This document shows positions 7,534 to 17,618 of a stretch of DNA of 27,793 nucleotides, in pieces. Made by a program: the position numbers and the translations under genes. The notes beneath the pieces are model-generated. The model was given only the letters and a program-made list of their open reading frames with translations. It did not search any database and was not told the DNA's origin. Position 1 is the stretch's first letter; the number at the start of each line of letters is the position of its first letter. Where the stretch lies: the NCBI GenBank assembly GCA_028871235.1, contig JAGWNO010000006.1, forward strand, positions 1 through 27,793. Direction: 5' to 3'. The stretch comes from Gammaproteobacteria bacterium (GTDB lineage: Bacteria; Pseudomonadota; Gammaproteobacteria; Natronospirales; REEB76).

Positions 7534-9318
7534 ATGAACTTTCTCCCGCAAGCCGTGGTTTTCCTCATGGCCGCCTGCATCGCCGTGCCGCTGTCGCGCA
7601 AGTCCGGCTTCGGTTCGGTGCTGGGCTACCTCATCGCCGGCGTGGTGATCGGCCCCTGGTGCCTGCAGCTCATCACCGGCGTGGACGCCATCCTCAATTT
7701 CTCCGAGATCGGCGTGGTGCTGCTGCTGTTCATCATCGGCCTGGAACTGCAGCCGTCACGGCTGTGGGTGATGCGCCGCACCGTGTTCGGCATGGGCAGC
7801 GTGCAGGTGGTGGTGAGCACCCTGCTGCTGACCCTGGCGGCACGTGCGCTGGGTCTGGGCCTCAGCGCCGCGCTGGTGACCGGCTTCGGCCTGTCACTGT
7901 CCTCCACCGCCTTCGTCCTGCAGATGCTCGGTGAGAAGAAACAGCTCACCGACCACCACGGCCGTGCGGCCTTCGGCATCCTGCTGTTCCAGGATATCGC
8001 CGCCATCCCGGTGCTGGCGCTGCTGCGCGTGCTGCACGGCGGCGAGCCGGCCCAGCATTCACATATGCTCATCTCCGTGATCATCATCGTGGCGGTGGTG
8101 GCGGCGCTGGTCGCCGGCGGACGCTATCTGCTGCGGCCGTTGTTCCGCTTCATCGTGCGCTTCAGCAATCCGGAGATCTTCACCGCCACGGCGCTGCTCA
8201 TCGTCATCGGCGCGGGGCTCATCGCCAACGCCGCGGGACTTTCCATGGGGCTCGGCGCGTTCATCGCCGGCGTGCTGCTGGCGGATTCCAGTTACCGGCA
8301 CGAACTGGAAGCCAACATCGAGCCGTTCAAGGGTCTGCTGCTCGGCCTGTTCTTCGTGGCCGTGGGCATGTCGGTTGACCTGGGCCTGCTGGTGAAGATA
8401 CCGCTGGTGGTCGGCGGAGTGGTCACAGGCATGCTGCTGCTGAAAGGCGCGGTGCTGTATCTGCTGGGCCGGCTATACAAACTGCCGGCACCGGCGCCGC
8501 GTAACCTCGCCTTCGACCTGCCGTTGGGCGGCGAATTCGCGTTCGTCATCTTCAACACTGCGGCGGGCTATCATATTTTCGACCGGTCGCTGGTGGAGCT
8601 GCTCAACCTGGCGGTGACCCTGTCCATGGCGGCCACGCCGCTGCTGGTGCTCTTCAATGAAAAGATCATCCAGCGGTTCCAGGACGACAACGCACCGCCT
8701 GAATTCGACCGCATCGACGAGCCCGGTAATCCGGTGATCATCGCCGGCTTCGGCCGCTTCGGCCAGATCGTCGGCCGCCTGCTGCGGGTGAAACGCATTG
8801 CGTTCACGGCGCTCGAAGCCGATCACCGGCAGGTGGACGTCATCCGCCGTTTCGGCAACAAGATCTATTACGGCGATGCCTCGCGGCTCGAGCTGCTGCG
8901 GGCCGCCAAGGCCGGCCAGGCGCGCTACCTGGTGCTGGCCATCGACGATGTGGAGGCCTCGGTACGCACTGCGGGGATGGCGCGCAAGCACTTCCCGAAC
9001 CTCACCATCCTGGCCCGCGCCCGCAACCGCCACCACGCGCATCTGCTCATGGAACTGGGTGTCAAAAGCATCGTGCGCGAGACGCTGTTCTCCAGCCTCG
9101 AACTTGCCGGTGAGCTGCTGCGGGAACTGGGCATGGACGCAGACGAGACCGGGCGCGCGCTGGCGATGTTCAGGAAACACGACGATGAGTTGCTGCAGCG
9201 CCAGTTCGCCGTATTCCGGGATGAGACCAGGCTGATCCAGACCTCGCGGGAAGCCGCCAAGGAGCTGGAACTGCTGCTGGAGGAAGACCGGCGGAGCGAA
9301 CCGTCGGTAGCCGGCTGA
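7534..9318 (+). CDS. Kef-type K+/H+ antiporter (CPA2 family) with RCK/TrkA-N domain
   Basis: A 594-residue protein starting at the ATG at 7534 (GGAG six bases upstream), beginning MNFLPQAVVFLMAACIAVPL. The N-terminal two thirds hold about 12-13 helices with CPA2 motifs: GYLIAGVVIGP, GLELQPSRLW, SLSSTAFVLQML, LFQDIAAIPVL (the Gln-Asp pair of the ion site) and LGAFIAGVLLADSSYRHELE. From about residue 403 a Rossmann-type RCK domain begins with the NAD-binding motif GFGRFG, followed by the acidic 'LEADHRQVD' strand end. In KefB/KefC this domain is inhibited by glutathione and activated by glutathione adducts of electrophiles. That would fit the glutathione transferase and Old Yellow Enzyme elsewhere in the window, although no linkage is shown. 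Confidence 0.9.
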   Translation: MNFLPQAVVFLMAACIAVPLSRKSGFGSVLGYLIAGVVIGPWCLQLITGVDAILNFSEIGVVLLLFIIGLELQPSRLWVMRRTVFGMGSVQVVVSTLLLTLAARALGLGLSAALVTGFGLSLSSTAFVLQMLGEKKQLTDHHGRAAFGILLFQDIAAIPVLALLRVLHGGEPAQHSHMLISVIIIVAVVAALVAGGRYLLRPLFRFIVRFSNPEIFTATALLIVIGAGLIANAAGLSMGLGAFIAGVLLADSSYRHELEANIEPFKGLLLGLFFVAVGMSVDLGLLVKIPLVVGGVVTGMLLLKGAVLYLLGRLYKLPAPAPRNLAFDLPLGGEFAFVIFNTAAGYHIFDRSLVELLNLAVTLSMAATPLLVLFNEKIIQRFQDDNAPPEFDRIDEPGNPVIIAGFGRFGQIVGRLLRVKRIAFTALEADHRQVDVIRRFGNKIYYGDASRLELLRAAKAGQARYLVLAIDDVEASVRTAGMARKHFPNLTILARARNRHHAHLLMELGVKSIVRETLFSSLELAGELLRELGMDADETGRALAMFRKHDDELLQRQFAVFRDETRLIQTSREAAKELELLLEEDRRSEPSVAG

Positions 9319-9396
9319 GGCGGGTTTCCCGGGCAGGTGTAGCGGATTGGAAATTCGTATAACATATTCTGTGGAAAGGGACAGACGAGAATCTCG

Positions 9397-12300
9397 GTGA
9401 AAAACCCGCGTGGACTCAAGGGGGTCTGGCGCAGATACAGCGTCTGCGCCCTATTGCTGGCGCTCATGGTCCCCGCCGCCCACGCCCTCGACCCCGGCAA
9501 GACCTTCCAAGAGTACGTCAGCGACAGCTGGGGCACGGAGCAGGGCCTGCCGCAGATCACGGTGCTGGCCATCGCCCAGGACCGGAGCGGGTATATGTGG
9601 TTCGGCACCCAGGGCGGGGTGGCCCGTTTCGACGGGGCGAGCTTCCGCAACTACCTGCCGTCGGAGTGGGTACAGGCGCTGCTGGTGGACCAGAACGGCA
9701 CGCTGTGGGCGGGACTCAACAAGGGCGTGGCGGTATACCGCGATCACCACTTCGAGACCCTGGAGGCGGCGCCCGGGGCCACCGCCGACTTCAATGCCCA
9801 CCCGGACGTGCGGGCGCTGGTGCAGCAGCCCGACGGGACGCTGCTGGCGGCGAGCGGCGCGGGGCTGCTGCGGGTGAGCAGCGCCGGTCTGGCACCGGAT
9901 CCCGGCCTGACAGCCCAGCCGCTGTTCTCGCTGCTCTATGCCCAGGGCGCGCTGTGGGCGGGGGGCGAAGGCATGCTCTATGAGCAACGCGCCGGCGCCT
10001 GGCAAAGCCATCCGGCCCCAGGCGGCGCGGATACCCGCATCCAGCGCCTGTGTCTCTACCAGAATGCCCTCTGGGCCGGCACCAGCCGCGGGCTTTACCG
10101 CTATACAGCGGACGGCTGGCAGCGGCTCGCCGGGGATCCCGCCGAACTGCATCTGGCCATCAACGCCTGTTTCGTGGATTCCGCGGGCAACTTCTGGGTG
10201 GCCACCAACGCCGGACTGGCGCGTATCTATGACGCCCAGCTGACGGAATTCGTCCCCGCCGGGACGCGCGCGGCCGCCGCCCAGGTGGAGGCGCTGGCCG
10301 AGGACCGGGAGCATGACCTGTGGATCGGTACCCACGCCCATGGGGTCATGCGCCTGTGGAACGGCTTTGGCCGGCGCTTCACCACGCCCGAGGGGCTGGG
10401 GGATACGCTGGTATGGTCGCTCACGCCCGCCGCCAACGGCGGCCTGTGGGTAGGCACCGCCAACGGCGTGTACTGGCTGCACCAGGGACGCTTCGTCTCC
10501 GTGATCCCCGGCGGGGATCTGCCCGAGCCCGATGCCAACACCCTGCTGGACGACGGCGAGATGCTGTGGGTCGGCACCAAAACGGGGGTGGCGGTGTACT
10601 ACCACGGCCGCGTGCGCACCCCGGCGGTGCTCGCGCCCATGGCGACCAGCAGCGTGCAGGGCATGCTGCGCGACCACAACGGTGTCTACTGGTTCGCCAC
10701 CAGCCGCGGGCTTTACCGTTATGCCGATGCCAAACTGCAGCACTTCGGCGAAAGCGCAGGGCTCACCGACCCGCGTTGCCGGCTGCTCTACGAGACCCGC
10801 GACGGCCGGCTGCTGGTGGGCACGCTTTCGGGCCTGTACCAGTTCGAGAACGGTCACTTCCTGCCCCTCGGGCAGGGCACGGAACTCAGCCACGCCTTCG
10901 TCACCGCCATCACCGAACTCGCCAACGGCTGGCTGCTGGTGGGCACCTTCCACGAACACAAGCTGTATCTTTATGACGGCACGCACTGGCGCGCCCTCAC
11001 CGCTGCCGAAGGTCTGCCGGCCAACACTGTGAGCTACATGACCGCCGACGCCGCCGGCCAGTGGTTGTGGGTGGGCGGCATCCGCGGCATTTACCGGTTG
11101 GGCATCGCCTCGCTGACGGCGCTGGTGCACGGCTCCGGCTCGCGACTCGATACCCAGTGGATCATGACCGAACGCGGCGATAAACCCGGCAGTGCCCCCG
11201 GCTATTGCTGCAACGGCGCGGGCAACGCCCGCGGCGTGTTCCAGAACGGGCAGCTGTGGCTGCCGACACGCGACGGGGTGGTGATGATCGATACCACCCA
11301 CATCAGCTTCAACACCGTGGTACCGGACGTGGTGGTGGAAGGCGTGCGCTTCGACGGCACGTGGCAGCACAACGACGGCAAACCGCTGCGGGTACCGCCC
11401 CGTTACCGCGATCTGAGCTTCCGTTTCTCGGTGCTGAGCTTCCAGAACCCGGACAGCGTCTCGCTGCTCTACCGGCTCGCCGGCTACGACCCGCACTGGC
11501 AGCAGCTCGAGGACGTGATGAACCGCAGAGTGAACTACACCAACCTGCCGCCCGGCGACTACAGCTTCGAGGTGCGCGGCAGCAACAACGCCGGGGTGTG
11601 GAACCCCGTCACCGCCTCCCTGGGGGTGGTGCTTGAACCCTATTTCTACGAAACCCTCTGGTTCTGGGTGCTGCTGGCTCTCGGCGTGTTGCTGCTGGTG
11701 TACGCCGGCTACCGGCTGCAGGTACGTCACCTGCGCCGCCAGCGCCTGCAGCTGGAGCACACCGTGGCGGAACGCACCGAGGCGCTGCGCAAGCTCAATC
11801 AGCAGTTGGAGGAGGCGAGCCAGACCGACCCGCTCACCGGCCTCAAGAACCGGCGTTATCTCGCCCAGCAACTGCCGCTGGACATGGCCCAGTTCCGTCG
11901 TGAGCTCAACCGCGAGGGAGGCCGCGACCAGGCCATGGTGTTCGCGGCGCTGGACCTGGATCACTTCAAGGACGTGAACGACCGCTACGGCCACTTCGCC
12001 GGCGATGAGATCCTCAAGCAGTTCGCGGCGGCGCTGCAGGAAATCGTGCGCGCCGGTCACTACCTCATCCGCTGGGGCGGCGAGGAATTCCTGATCGTGT
12101 TCCGTGCCATGCCGCGCGCAGAGACCGAGCAGGTCATCGCGCGCGTGCACGCGACACTCGGGACCCGCTGTTTCACCACTCCGGGCAGCGGGCAGCTGGC
12201 GCTGCGCTGCTCCATCGGATTCGTGGAACACCCGTTCGTGCCGGGTCAGCCGGATACGGTGGACCTGGAAACGCTGTTCAACATGGCCGACCAGGCGCTG

Positions 12301-12462
12301 TATGCGGTCAAGTCCGGCGGCCGCAACGGCTGGGCGGTATTGCGCCCCGGACCAAACTTCAACGCCGCCAGCCTGCGCGAGGATCTGCACCGCGGCCTGC
12401 TGGGTCTGCTGCTGCGCCGCAAGCTGCTGCTCAGGACCAGCCTGCCGGGTACCAGCGCCTGA
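9397..12462 (+). CDS. Sensor diguanylate cyclase: periplasmic propeller, Y_Y_Y, membrane helix, GGDEF
   Basis: A 1021-residue protein from a GTG at 9397 (GAG seven bases upstream). A signal peptide (RYSVCALLLALMVPAAHA, cleavage about residue 30) leads into many two-component-type propeller repeats (about 45-620) with the 'G.LWVGT..G..R' pattern, for example SGYMWFGTQGGVARFDG. A Y_Y_Y domain follows (about 669-748: LPPGDYSFEVRGSNNAGVWN), then one membrane helix (about 752-772), a short coiled linker, and a GGDEF domain with GGEEF at 894-898. The active-site loop is intact, so c-di-GMP synthesis is expected. The inhibitory I-site RxxD is changed to RAGH, five residues before GGEEF. The architecture matches periplasmic ligand-sensing cyclases. 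The ligand is unknown. Confidence 0.92.
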   Translation: MKNPRGLKGVWRRYSVCALLLALMVPAAHALDPGKTFQEYVSDSWGTEQGLPQITVLAIAQDRSGYMWFGTQGGVARFDGASFRNYLPSEWVQALLVDQNGTLWAGLNKGVAVYRDHHFETLEAAPGATADFNAHPDVRALVQQPDGTLLAASGAGLLRVSSAGLAPDPGLTAQPLFSLLYAQGALWAGGEGMLYEQRAGAWQSHPAPGGADTRIQRLCLYQNALWAGTSRGLYRYTADGWQRLAGDPAELHLAINACFVDSAGNFWVATNAGLARIYDAQLTEFVPAGTRAAAAQVEALAEDREHDLWIGTHAHGVMRLWNGFGRRFTTPEGLGDTLVWSLTPAANGGLWVGTANGVYWLHQGRFVSVIPGGDLPEPDANTLLDDGEMLWVGTKTGVAVYYHGRVRTPAVLAPMATSSVQGMLRDHNGVYWFATSRGLYRYADAKLQHFGESAGLTDPRCRLLYETRDGRLLVGTLSGLYQFENGHFLPLGQGTELSHAFVTAITELANGWLLVGTFHEHKLYLYDGTHWRALTAAEGLPANTVSYMTADAAGQWLWVGGIRGIYRLGIASLTALVHGSGSRLDTQWIMTERGDKPGSAPGYCCNGAGNARGVFQNGQLWLPTRDGVVMIDTTHISFNTVVPDVVVEGVRFDGTWQHNDGKPLRVPPRYRDLSFRFSVLSFQNPDSVSLLYRLAGYDPHWQQLEDVMNRRVNYTNLPPGDYSFEVRGSNNAGVWNPVTASLGVVLEPYFYETLWFWVLLALGVLLLVYAGYRLQVRHLRRQRLQLEHTVAERTEALRKLNQQLEEASQTDPLTGLKNRRYLAQQLPLDMAQFRRELNREGGRDQAMVFAALDLDHFKDVNDRYGHFAGDEILKQFAAALQEIVRAGHYLIRWGGEEFLIVFRAMPRAETEQVIARVHATLGTRCFTTPGSGQLALRCSIGFVEHPFVPGQPDTVDLETLFNMADQALYAVKSGGRNGWAVLRPGPNFNAASLREDLHRGLLGLLLRRKLLLRTSLPGTSA

Positions 12463-12477
12463 GGCGCAGCAGGCGGT

Positions 12478-13212
12478 TCAATAGTCCAGCCGCGGATACC
12501 AGTCCCCGCGCCCTTCAGGGGTGACATCGAACAGATTCCACAGCGGCCACATGAAGTCCACGTGCCGAGGGTCCTGGCCTTTTTCGCCGGGTACGAACAT
12601 CAGTTCCGTTCCCCAGAAGTGATGGATGGCAGCGCCGCGCTTGCGAAAGACGTTCAATGCAGGCCATTGCTTGCCGTCGGCACCCTCGCCGAAATAATCC
12701 CGGTTGTAGCTGTTGCCAGCCGAGGACAGCAGCCGCACCCGCCGCCAGCCGCGTTCCTGTGCGAATGCCAGGATGCGCGGCAGCGGCGATTTGGCCACCA
12801 CCGCCAGATTCACCCGCTGGGTGATGTGTTGCGCGTTACCATCGAGTGCATCCAGCATCGAGGTGCACATGGGGCACGGCCGCTCCATGGCCGGGCCGTA
12901 CATAAAATTGTATAGAACGAGCGTGTCCTTGCCGGGCGCGAACAGCTCCGAGAGCCGCACACGACGCACGCCCATGAGTTCATCCACACCTTCGAACACG
13001 TAGTCCTGCGGTACCGCGCCACCTGTGCGCAGTTTGCGGCGCGCGACAGCCACCGCCTCGACCCGCCGGCGTAGATCAATTTCGGCCTTGAGCAGCCGGT
13101 CGCGCGCCTTGCGGTAGGCGGCGGTCTCGCCGGGGAAACGCTGCGCATGCAGCGTTTTCGCCGCTGCACGCTTGCGGTGGGTGGATTTTTTTCTGCGGGT
13201 GATTTTGGACAC
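12478..13212 (-). CDS. DUF899 thioredoxin-fold protein
   Basis: A 244-residue protein. A GTG at 13212 is chosen because GGAGGT lies five bases before it; the upstream in-frame ATG at 13272 has none and would run into the lhr stop. After a very basic N-terminus (SKITRRKKSTHRKR) comes an alpha-helical part and then the DUF899 core: LVLYNFMYGPAMERPCPMCT with a CPMC redox-like motif, a 'VNLAVVAKSPLPRILAFAQERGW' helix, SSAGNSYNRDYFGE, and the typical ending DFMWPLWNLFDVTPEGRGDWYPRLDY. Family members have a thioredoxin fold and no established substrate. It follows lhr by 46 bases on the same strand and is convergent with the cyclase gene (15 bases between stops). Confidence 0.87.
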   Translation of the reverse strand: MSKITRRKKSTHRKRAAAKTLHAQRFPGETAAYRKARDRLLKAEIDLRRRVEAVAVARRKLRTGGAVPQDYVFEGVDELMGVRRVRLSELFAPGKDTLVLYNFMYGPAMERPCPMCTSMLDALDGNAQHITQRVNLAVVAKSPLPRILAFAQERGWRRVRLLSSAGNSYNRDYFGEGADGKQWPALNVFRKRGAAIHHFWGTELMFVPGEKGQDPRHVDFMWPLWNLFDVTPEGRGDWYPRLDY

Positions 13213-13258
13213 AAGGCACCTCCGGAGATCACGCTGCGCGCCGGAAAAGCATACTCCC

Positions 13259-16200
13259 TTACTGGACGACACCCGAAACCGGCGGAAACTCCCTGCGCAA
13301 CAGGCGGGTACGCAGCGTCCATTCGGTTTCCGCCGCCACTGGCTGCAAAAACTTCACTTCTTCAGCCACCTGCACCGCTACCGGCACGCCGTCGCGATAC
13401 AGCGCGCGGTTCTCGCCCATGGCCGGCACGCGCGTGCCGGGCGTGACGATGCCCACCAGATTGAGCGGGTCGGCCGCGGACACCGACACCAGTTCGCCGG
13501 CCCTCTCGCGTCGGCGCACCTCGCGCAGCGCGCCCACGGCTTCGGGCAGCGCGAACTGTTCGCCGGCAAAGCCGTCCACGAAGCGCCCGCCGCGCACTTC
13601 GCCGCGGGCTTCAAGCCTCCTATATATATAGAGCAGCTCCCGCCACGGCGGCAACGCGTTCTCCCGCTCCAATACCTTGCGGAACACCACGCCGTAACGC
13701 CGCAACAGCATCCCGGCGACATGCGTCAGAGCCTCCGCCCCGGTGGACGTATCACCGCTCACGGCACGCGGCGGTACCAGCGCCCAGCGTCCCGCCTCGT
13801 TCACGCCCGGCGGCTCGCCGCGCCGCAGGCGGTAACCGGCGGAACGCGCCAGCGGTGCGCGTTTGCTCACCGGCGTGATGAGCGCACGCAGACCCGCGAA
13901 ACTGTCGGCGGTGGCCAGCCCCCAGGCGGTGAGTTCCGCAAGCGCGGCTTCCACCTGAGTGCGCAACAGTCCGGTTGACTGTGTGAGATCGGCAAAGAAC
14001 AGCGCGCCATGGCGCTTGAGCGCCTCATGCACGGTTTGTGCCGTGTGGGAAAGATGCCGTGCGGCGCTGTCCGGATAATCGGCCAGCGCACGCCAGTGCG
14101 GCAGCGTCTCGCGCGCCACAAAGGCGATGGGCGTGGTGCGCACCGGGCCGGCACGGCGCTCCTCATCGCCGGCGCGCGGCGGCATCAGCCGCAGCCAGGC
14201 CACCGCGCCGCCGGCACAAAGCTGGTCCAGCATGTAAGGCGCGTAGTCCGCCACGCGGGCCGGCAGTATGTCCATTTCCCAGGCGACGGCCGGCGCGGAA
14301 AAGCCTTCCAGCTGTTCCAGCGTGGCAGCGAGGGCCGCTTGACCCTCGGCGCGTTCCGCACCCAGGCCATGCCAATCGAACAGGAAGCGCAGGTAATCCG
14401 CGGGCGCCACCGGTTCGATCTCGCTGCGCAGGCGCTTGAGCGTATAGCGGTGGATGCGCGCCAGCAGCCTGCGTTCGCACCACTCCGTCTGCGTGGCATC
14501 CGGCGTGTAGCGACCGCGCATCACCGCGCCCTCGGCTTCCAGTGCCAACAGTGGTGGTTCGATTTCATTGGCAGGCAAACCGAACAGCTCCGCAAGCGTC
14601 GCAACGATCACCGGACCGGAGGCTTCCAGCCGACTGCGCAACAACTCGCGCAGCGCGTCTTCACGTATCAGCGGTTCGCCGTCCGATTCCGCCACCGGCT
14701 CGATTACCGGGTCCAGCACTGCTGCGGGATAAACGCTCAGCAGTTCCCTTAGCCGTTCGGCGGCAGCCCAGAAAATAGTATCGGCATTCAGCCGCAACCG
14801 CGTGGCGCGCTTGGCGGTAATCAACTCATCCAATAGAGACTGCCAAGCTGAACTGCGCCTGCCCTCCGCCTCGGTGATGAACCCCAGCACCGTGAGCGCG
14901 TCGTGCAACTCGTCGGCGTCGCGCGCCTCGGGCCAGACTTCGGCCTGCACCCGCGCGATGGCGTCGGGGTCGAGTGCCGCCAGCGAGCCGGCTTCTTCGA
15001 GGCTCATCACCCCGCGGGATTGCACCGCCAGCGTGCGGCGTTCCTCTGCGGGTGCGTCGTCGAGGAATGCGTAGGGCCGTGCCGACAGGATCTCCTGGGC
15101 CAGCGGCGACGGCGCCGCCAGGTCGCGCGCCACCACCTTCAGGTCGCCGCTATGCAGGCGTCCCAGCAGTTCCAGGAACCCGTCCGCATCCATCACTTCA
15201 TGCAGGCAATCATGCAGCGTCTGTCGCACCAGCGGGTGCTCCGGTATCTCGCGGGCGCCGGCCAGGTTCTCGGCGCAGGCCAGCTGGTCCGGAAACACCA
15301 CCGCCACCAGGTCCTCCGCATCGGCGCGCTGGAACGCGGGCGGAGTACGCTGGCCGTTGCGGTTGCGGCGCACCGCCAGCGCGGTGGTGGCCGCCCAGCG
15401 CCAACGCGTGCCGAACATGGGTGCCGCCAGCACCGCCTGGGTGAGCACCTCCAGCGCCGTGGCCGGTTTGAGATAGCCCGCGGGTTCCTCCAGCGGAAAA
15501 CTGTGGGTCACGCCCAACGACAGTACCACGGTGTCCTCCAGCGCCGCCGCCTGCAGTTCGAAGTTGAACTTGCGGCAGAAACGCTTGCGCAGCGCCAGAC
15601 CCCAGGCGCGGTTGATGCGCGAACCGAAGGGCGAGTGGATGACGAAATGCTGATCGCCGGCTTCGTCAAAGAAGCGCTCGAAAACCACCGTATCCTGTGT
15701 GGGCAGCACCCCCAATGCGGCGCGCGCCGCGCTCAGGTATTCCGCCAGCTGGGGTGCGGCGGCGGCATCAAGCCGCAGGTCACGCTTCAACCAGGCGGTC
15801 AGGTCTTCGCCGGCCGCAAGCCGTGTGTCGGCTGCGGACCGCAAACGCGATACCGCGGCCGAAAGTTCCATGCTGCGCGCCGGCGCCTCGCCGAACCAGA
15901 ACGGGATGTTGGGCGGCGCACCCTTGGCGTCTTCGACCCGGACTTTCCCGGTTTCTATCTTGAGGATGCGGTAACTGGTATTGCCGAGCTGGAAGATGTC
16001 GCCGGGGATGCTCTCGAAGGCGAAATCCTCGTTGAGCGTGCCGATGCGCAGGTCCGTGGGTGAAAGGATGACGTCGTAATCGAACTGGTCAGGGATGGCG
16101 CCGCCGTTGGTCACCGCGGTGAGCTTGGCGCCGCGCCGGCCGCGCAGTTTGCCGTTCACCGCGTCGCGATGCAGGTACGCGCTCCTGCGGCCGCGGCGCG

Positions 16201-17569
16201 TGGAGAAACCGTCCGCCAGCATCTGCACGACTGCGGCGTAGTCCTCGCGGGCCAGATGGCGGTACGGCCAGGCGCGGCGCAGAGTCTCGAACAATGCATC
16301 CTCGCTCCACTCGCGGCACGCCGTATCGGCGACGATCTGCTGCGCCAGCACGTCGAGCGGCGCGTCCGGTACACGCAGGCTGTCGAGCTCACCGCGGCGC
16401 ACGGCATCCAGCAGCGCCGCGCAGTCCACCAAGTCGTCCCGCGACAGCGGGAACAGCCGGCCTTCCGGCAGCGCCCCGAGCGCATGGCCGGAGCGGCCGA
16501 CGCGCTGCAGAAAGGTGCTGATGCCGCGCGGCGAACCCAGCTGGCACACCAGATCCACCTCGCCGATATCTATGCCGAGCTCCAGCGAAGCGGTGGCCAC
16601 CAGCGCCTTCAGCTCGCCGCGCTTCAGGCGCTGTTCGGCATCCAGGCGGTGGGCACGCGCCAGACTGCCGTGGTGTGCGGTGACGTGCTGCTCGCCGATA
16701 CGCTCCGCCAGGTGCCGCGCGGCGCGTTCCGCCAGCCGGCGGCTGTTGGCGAAGATCAGCGTGGTGCGGTGCGCCTTGATGAGTTCCGCCAGCCGCTCGT
16801 AGACCTCCTCCCATACCTCATTGGCCATCACCGGCATGAGCGGCGAGCGCGGCATCTCCAGATGCAGCTGCCGTTCGCGCACGTGTCCGGTGTCAACGAT
16901 GTTGCACTCGCCATGGGTTCCGGTGAGGAAGTGTGCGACCGCTTCGATAGGCTTCTGCGTGGCGGACAAGCCGATGCGCACCGGCGGCCGGGGCGTCAGC
17001 GCCGCCAGCCGTTCCAGCGACAGCGCCAGGTGCGCGCCGCGTTTGTTGCCGGCGAGTGCATGGATCTCGTCCACGATAACGCTGCGCACAGTGCTTAGCA
17101 GCCTGCGGCCGGAATCCGAGGTCAGCAGGATGTACAACGATTCCGGCGTGGTCACCAGAATGTGCGGTGGTTCACGGCGCATGCCCTCGCGTTCGCTCTG
17201 GGGCGTGTCGCCGGTGCGCACCCGGGCCCGCACCTCCACGTCCGGCAGTCCCGATTCAAGCAGTTGGTTGCGGATGCCTTCCAGCGGCGCCTGGAGGTTT
17301 TTCTGAATATCATTGGACAGCGCTTTGAGGGGCGAAACGTAAAGCACCTGGCATTCATCCTTGAGTCCGCGCTCCAGGCCTTCGCATACCAAGGCGTCGA
17401 TGGCGGCGAGAAATGCCGCCAGGGTCTTGCCGGAACCGGTGGGCGCGGCGATGAGCGTATCCCGGCCTTCGCGGATGGCGGGCCAGGCCCGTGCCTGCGC
17501 GTCCGTGGGCGCAGCGAAACTGCGCCGGAACCAGGCGGCGGTGGCGGGATGGAAACCCTCAAGTGCCAT
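13259..17569 (-). CDS. lhr: Large helicase-related protein Lhr (superfamily 2 ATP-dependent helicase)
   Basis: A 1436-residue protein. It has the full SF2 set: a Q-motif region (PTDAQARAWPAI), Walker A AAPTGSGKT (41-49), SPLKAL, TTPESL, DEIH (167-170), SAT (202-204), ATASLELGIDIG and QRVGRSGH (355-362). The Lhr-specific winged-helix and C-terminal domains follow, with a long extension (about residues 870-1436) as in the enterobacterial 'long' Lhr. Lhr proteins are 3'-5' DNA helicases or translocases associated with repair. The start at 17569 gives MALEGFHPATAAWF, matching the family, although the ribosome site is weak. There are no frameshifts. It lies 49 bases after the membrane protein gene on the same strand. 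Confidence 0.95.
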   Translation of the reverse strand: MALEGFHPATAAWFRRSFAAPTDAQARAWPAIREGRDTLIAAPTGSGKTLAAFLAAIDALVCEGLERGLKDECQVLYVSPLKALSNDIQKNLQAPLEGIRNQLLESGLPDVEVRARVRTGDTPQSEREGMRREPPHILVTTPESLYILLTSDSGRRLLSTVRSVIVDEIHALAGNKRGAHLALSLERLAALTPRPPVRIGLSATQKPIEAVAHFLTGTHGECNIVDTGHVRERQLHLEMPRSPLMPVMANEVWEEVYERLAELIKAHRTTLIFANSRRLAERAARHLAERIGEQHVTAHHGSLARAHRLDAEQRLKRGELKALVATASLELGIDIGEVDLVCQLGSPRGISTFLQRVGRSGHALGALPEGRLFPLSRDDLVDCAALLDAVRRGELDSLRVPDAPLDVLAQQIVADTACREWSEDALFETLRRAWPYRHLAREDYAAVVQMLADGFSTRRGRRSAYLHRDAVNGKLRGRRGAKLTAVTNGGAIPDQFDYDVILSPTDLRIGTLNEDFAFESIPGDIFQLGNTSYRILKIETGKVRVEDAKGAPPNIPFWFGEAPARSMELSAAVSRLRSAADTRLAAGEDLTAWLKRDLRLDAAAAPQLAEYLSAARAALGVLPTQDTVVFERFFDEAGDQHFVIHSPFGSRINRAWGLALRKRFCRKFNFELQAAALEDTVVLSLGVTHSFPLEEPAGYLKPATALEVLTQAVLAAPMFGTRWRWAATTALAVRRNRNGQRTPPAFQRADAEDLVAVVFPDQLACAENLAGAREIPEHPLVRQTLHDCLHEVMDADGFLELLGRLHSGDLKVVARDLAAPSPLAQEILSARPYAFLDDAPAEERRTLAVQSRGVMSLEEAGSLAALDPDAIARVQAEVWPEARDADELHDALTVLGFITEAEGRRSSAWQSLLDELITAKRATRLRLNADTIFWAAAERLRELLSVYPAAVLDPVIEPVAESDGEPLIREDALRELLRSRLEASGPVIVATLAELFGLPANEIEPPLLALEAEGAVMRGRYTPDATQTEWCERRLLARIHRYTLKRLRSEIEPVAPADYLRFLFDWHGLGAERAEGQAALAATLEQLEGFSAPAVAWEMDILPARVADYAPYMLDQLCAGGAVAWLRLMPPRAGDEERRAGPVRTTPIAFVARETLPHWRALADYPDSAARHLSHTAQTVHEALKRHGALFFADLTQSTGLLRTQVEAALAELTAWGLATADSFAGLRALITPVSKRAPLARSAGYRLRRGEPPGVNEAGRWALVPPRAVSGDTSTGAEALTHVAGMLLRRYGVVFRKVLERENALPPWRELLYIYRRLEARGEVRGGRFVDGFAGEQFALPEAVGALREVRRRERAGELVSVSAADPLNLVGIVTPGTRVPAMGENRALYRDGVPVAVQVAEEVKFLQPVAAETEWTLRTRLLRREFPPVSGVVQ

Positions 17570-17618
17570 GCAGGCGATCCGGTGGCGGAGTGGAACTTAT
17601 ATTAGAGGAAAGCGCCGC

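Noticed and set aside
10081..10718. A 20-base exact direct repeat (10081-10100 and 10699-10718)
   Set aside because: Both copies encode the same propeller-repeat motif TSRGLYRY in the cyclase, so it reflects protein repeats rather than a mobile or regulatory element.
9451..12390. A 979-codon open frame on the reverse strand opposite the diguanylate cyclase gene
   Set aside because: It is the antisense shadow of a long GC-rich gene. The peptide is rich in His, Gln, Arg and Gly without domains, while the plus strand encodes a complete multi-domain protein.
13621..13633. An alternating TATATATATA run in a GC-rich neighbourhood
   Set aside because: It lies inside lhr and encodes the ordinary segment LLYIYRRLEARGE. 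No promoter role is needed to explain it.
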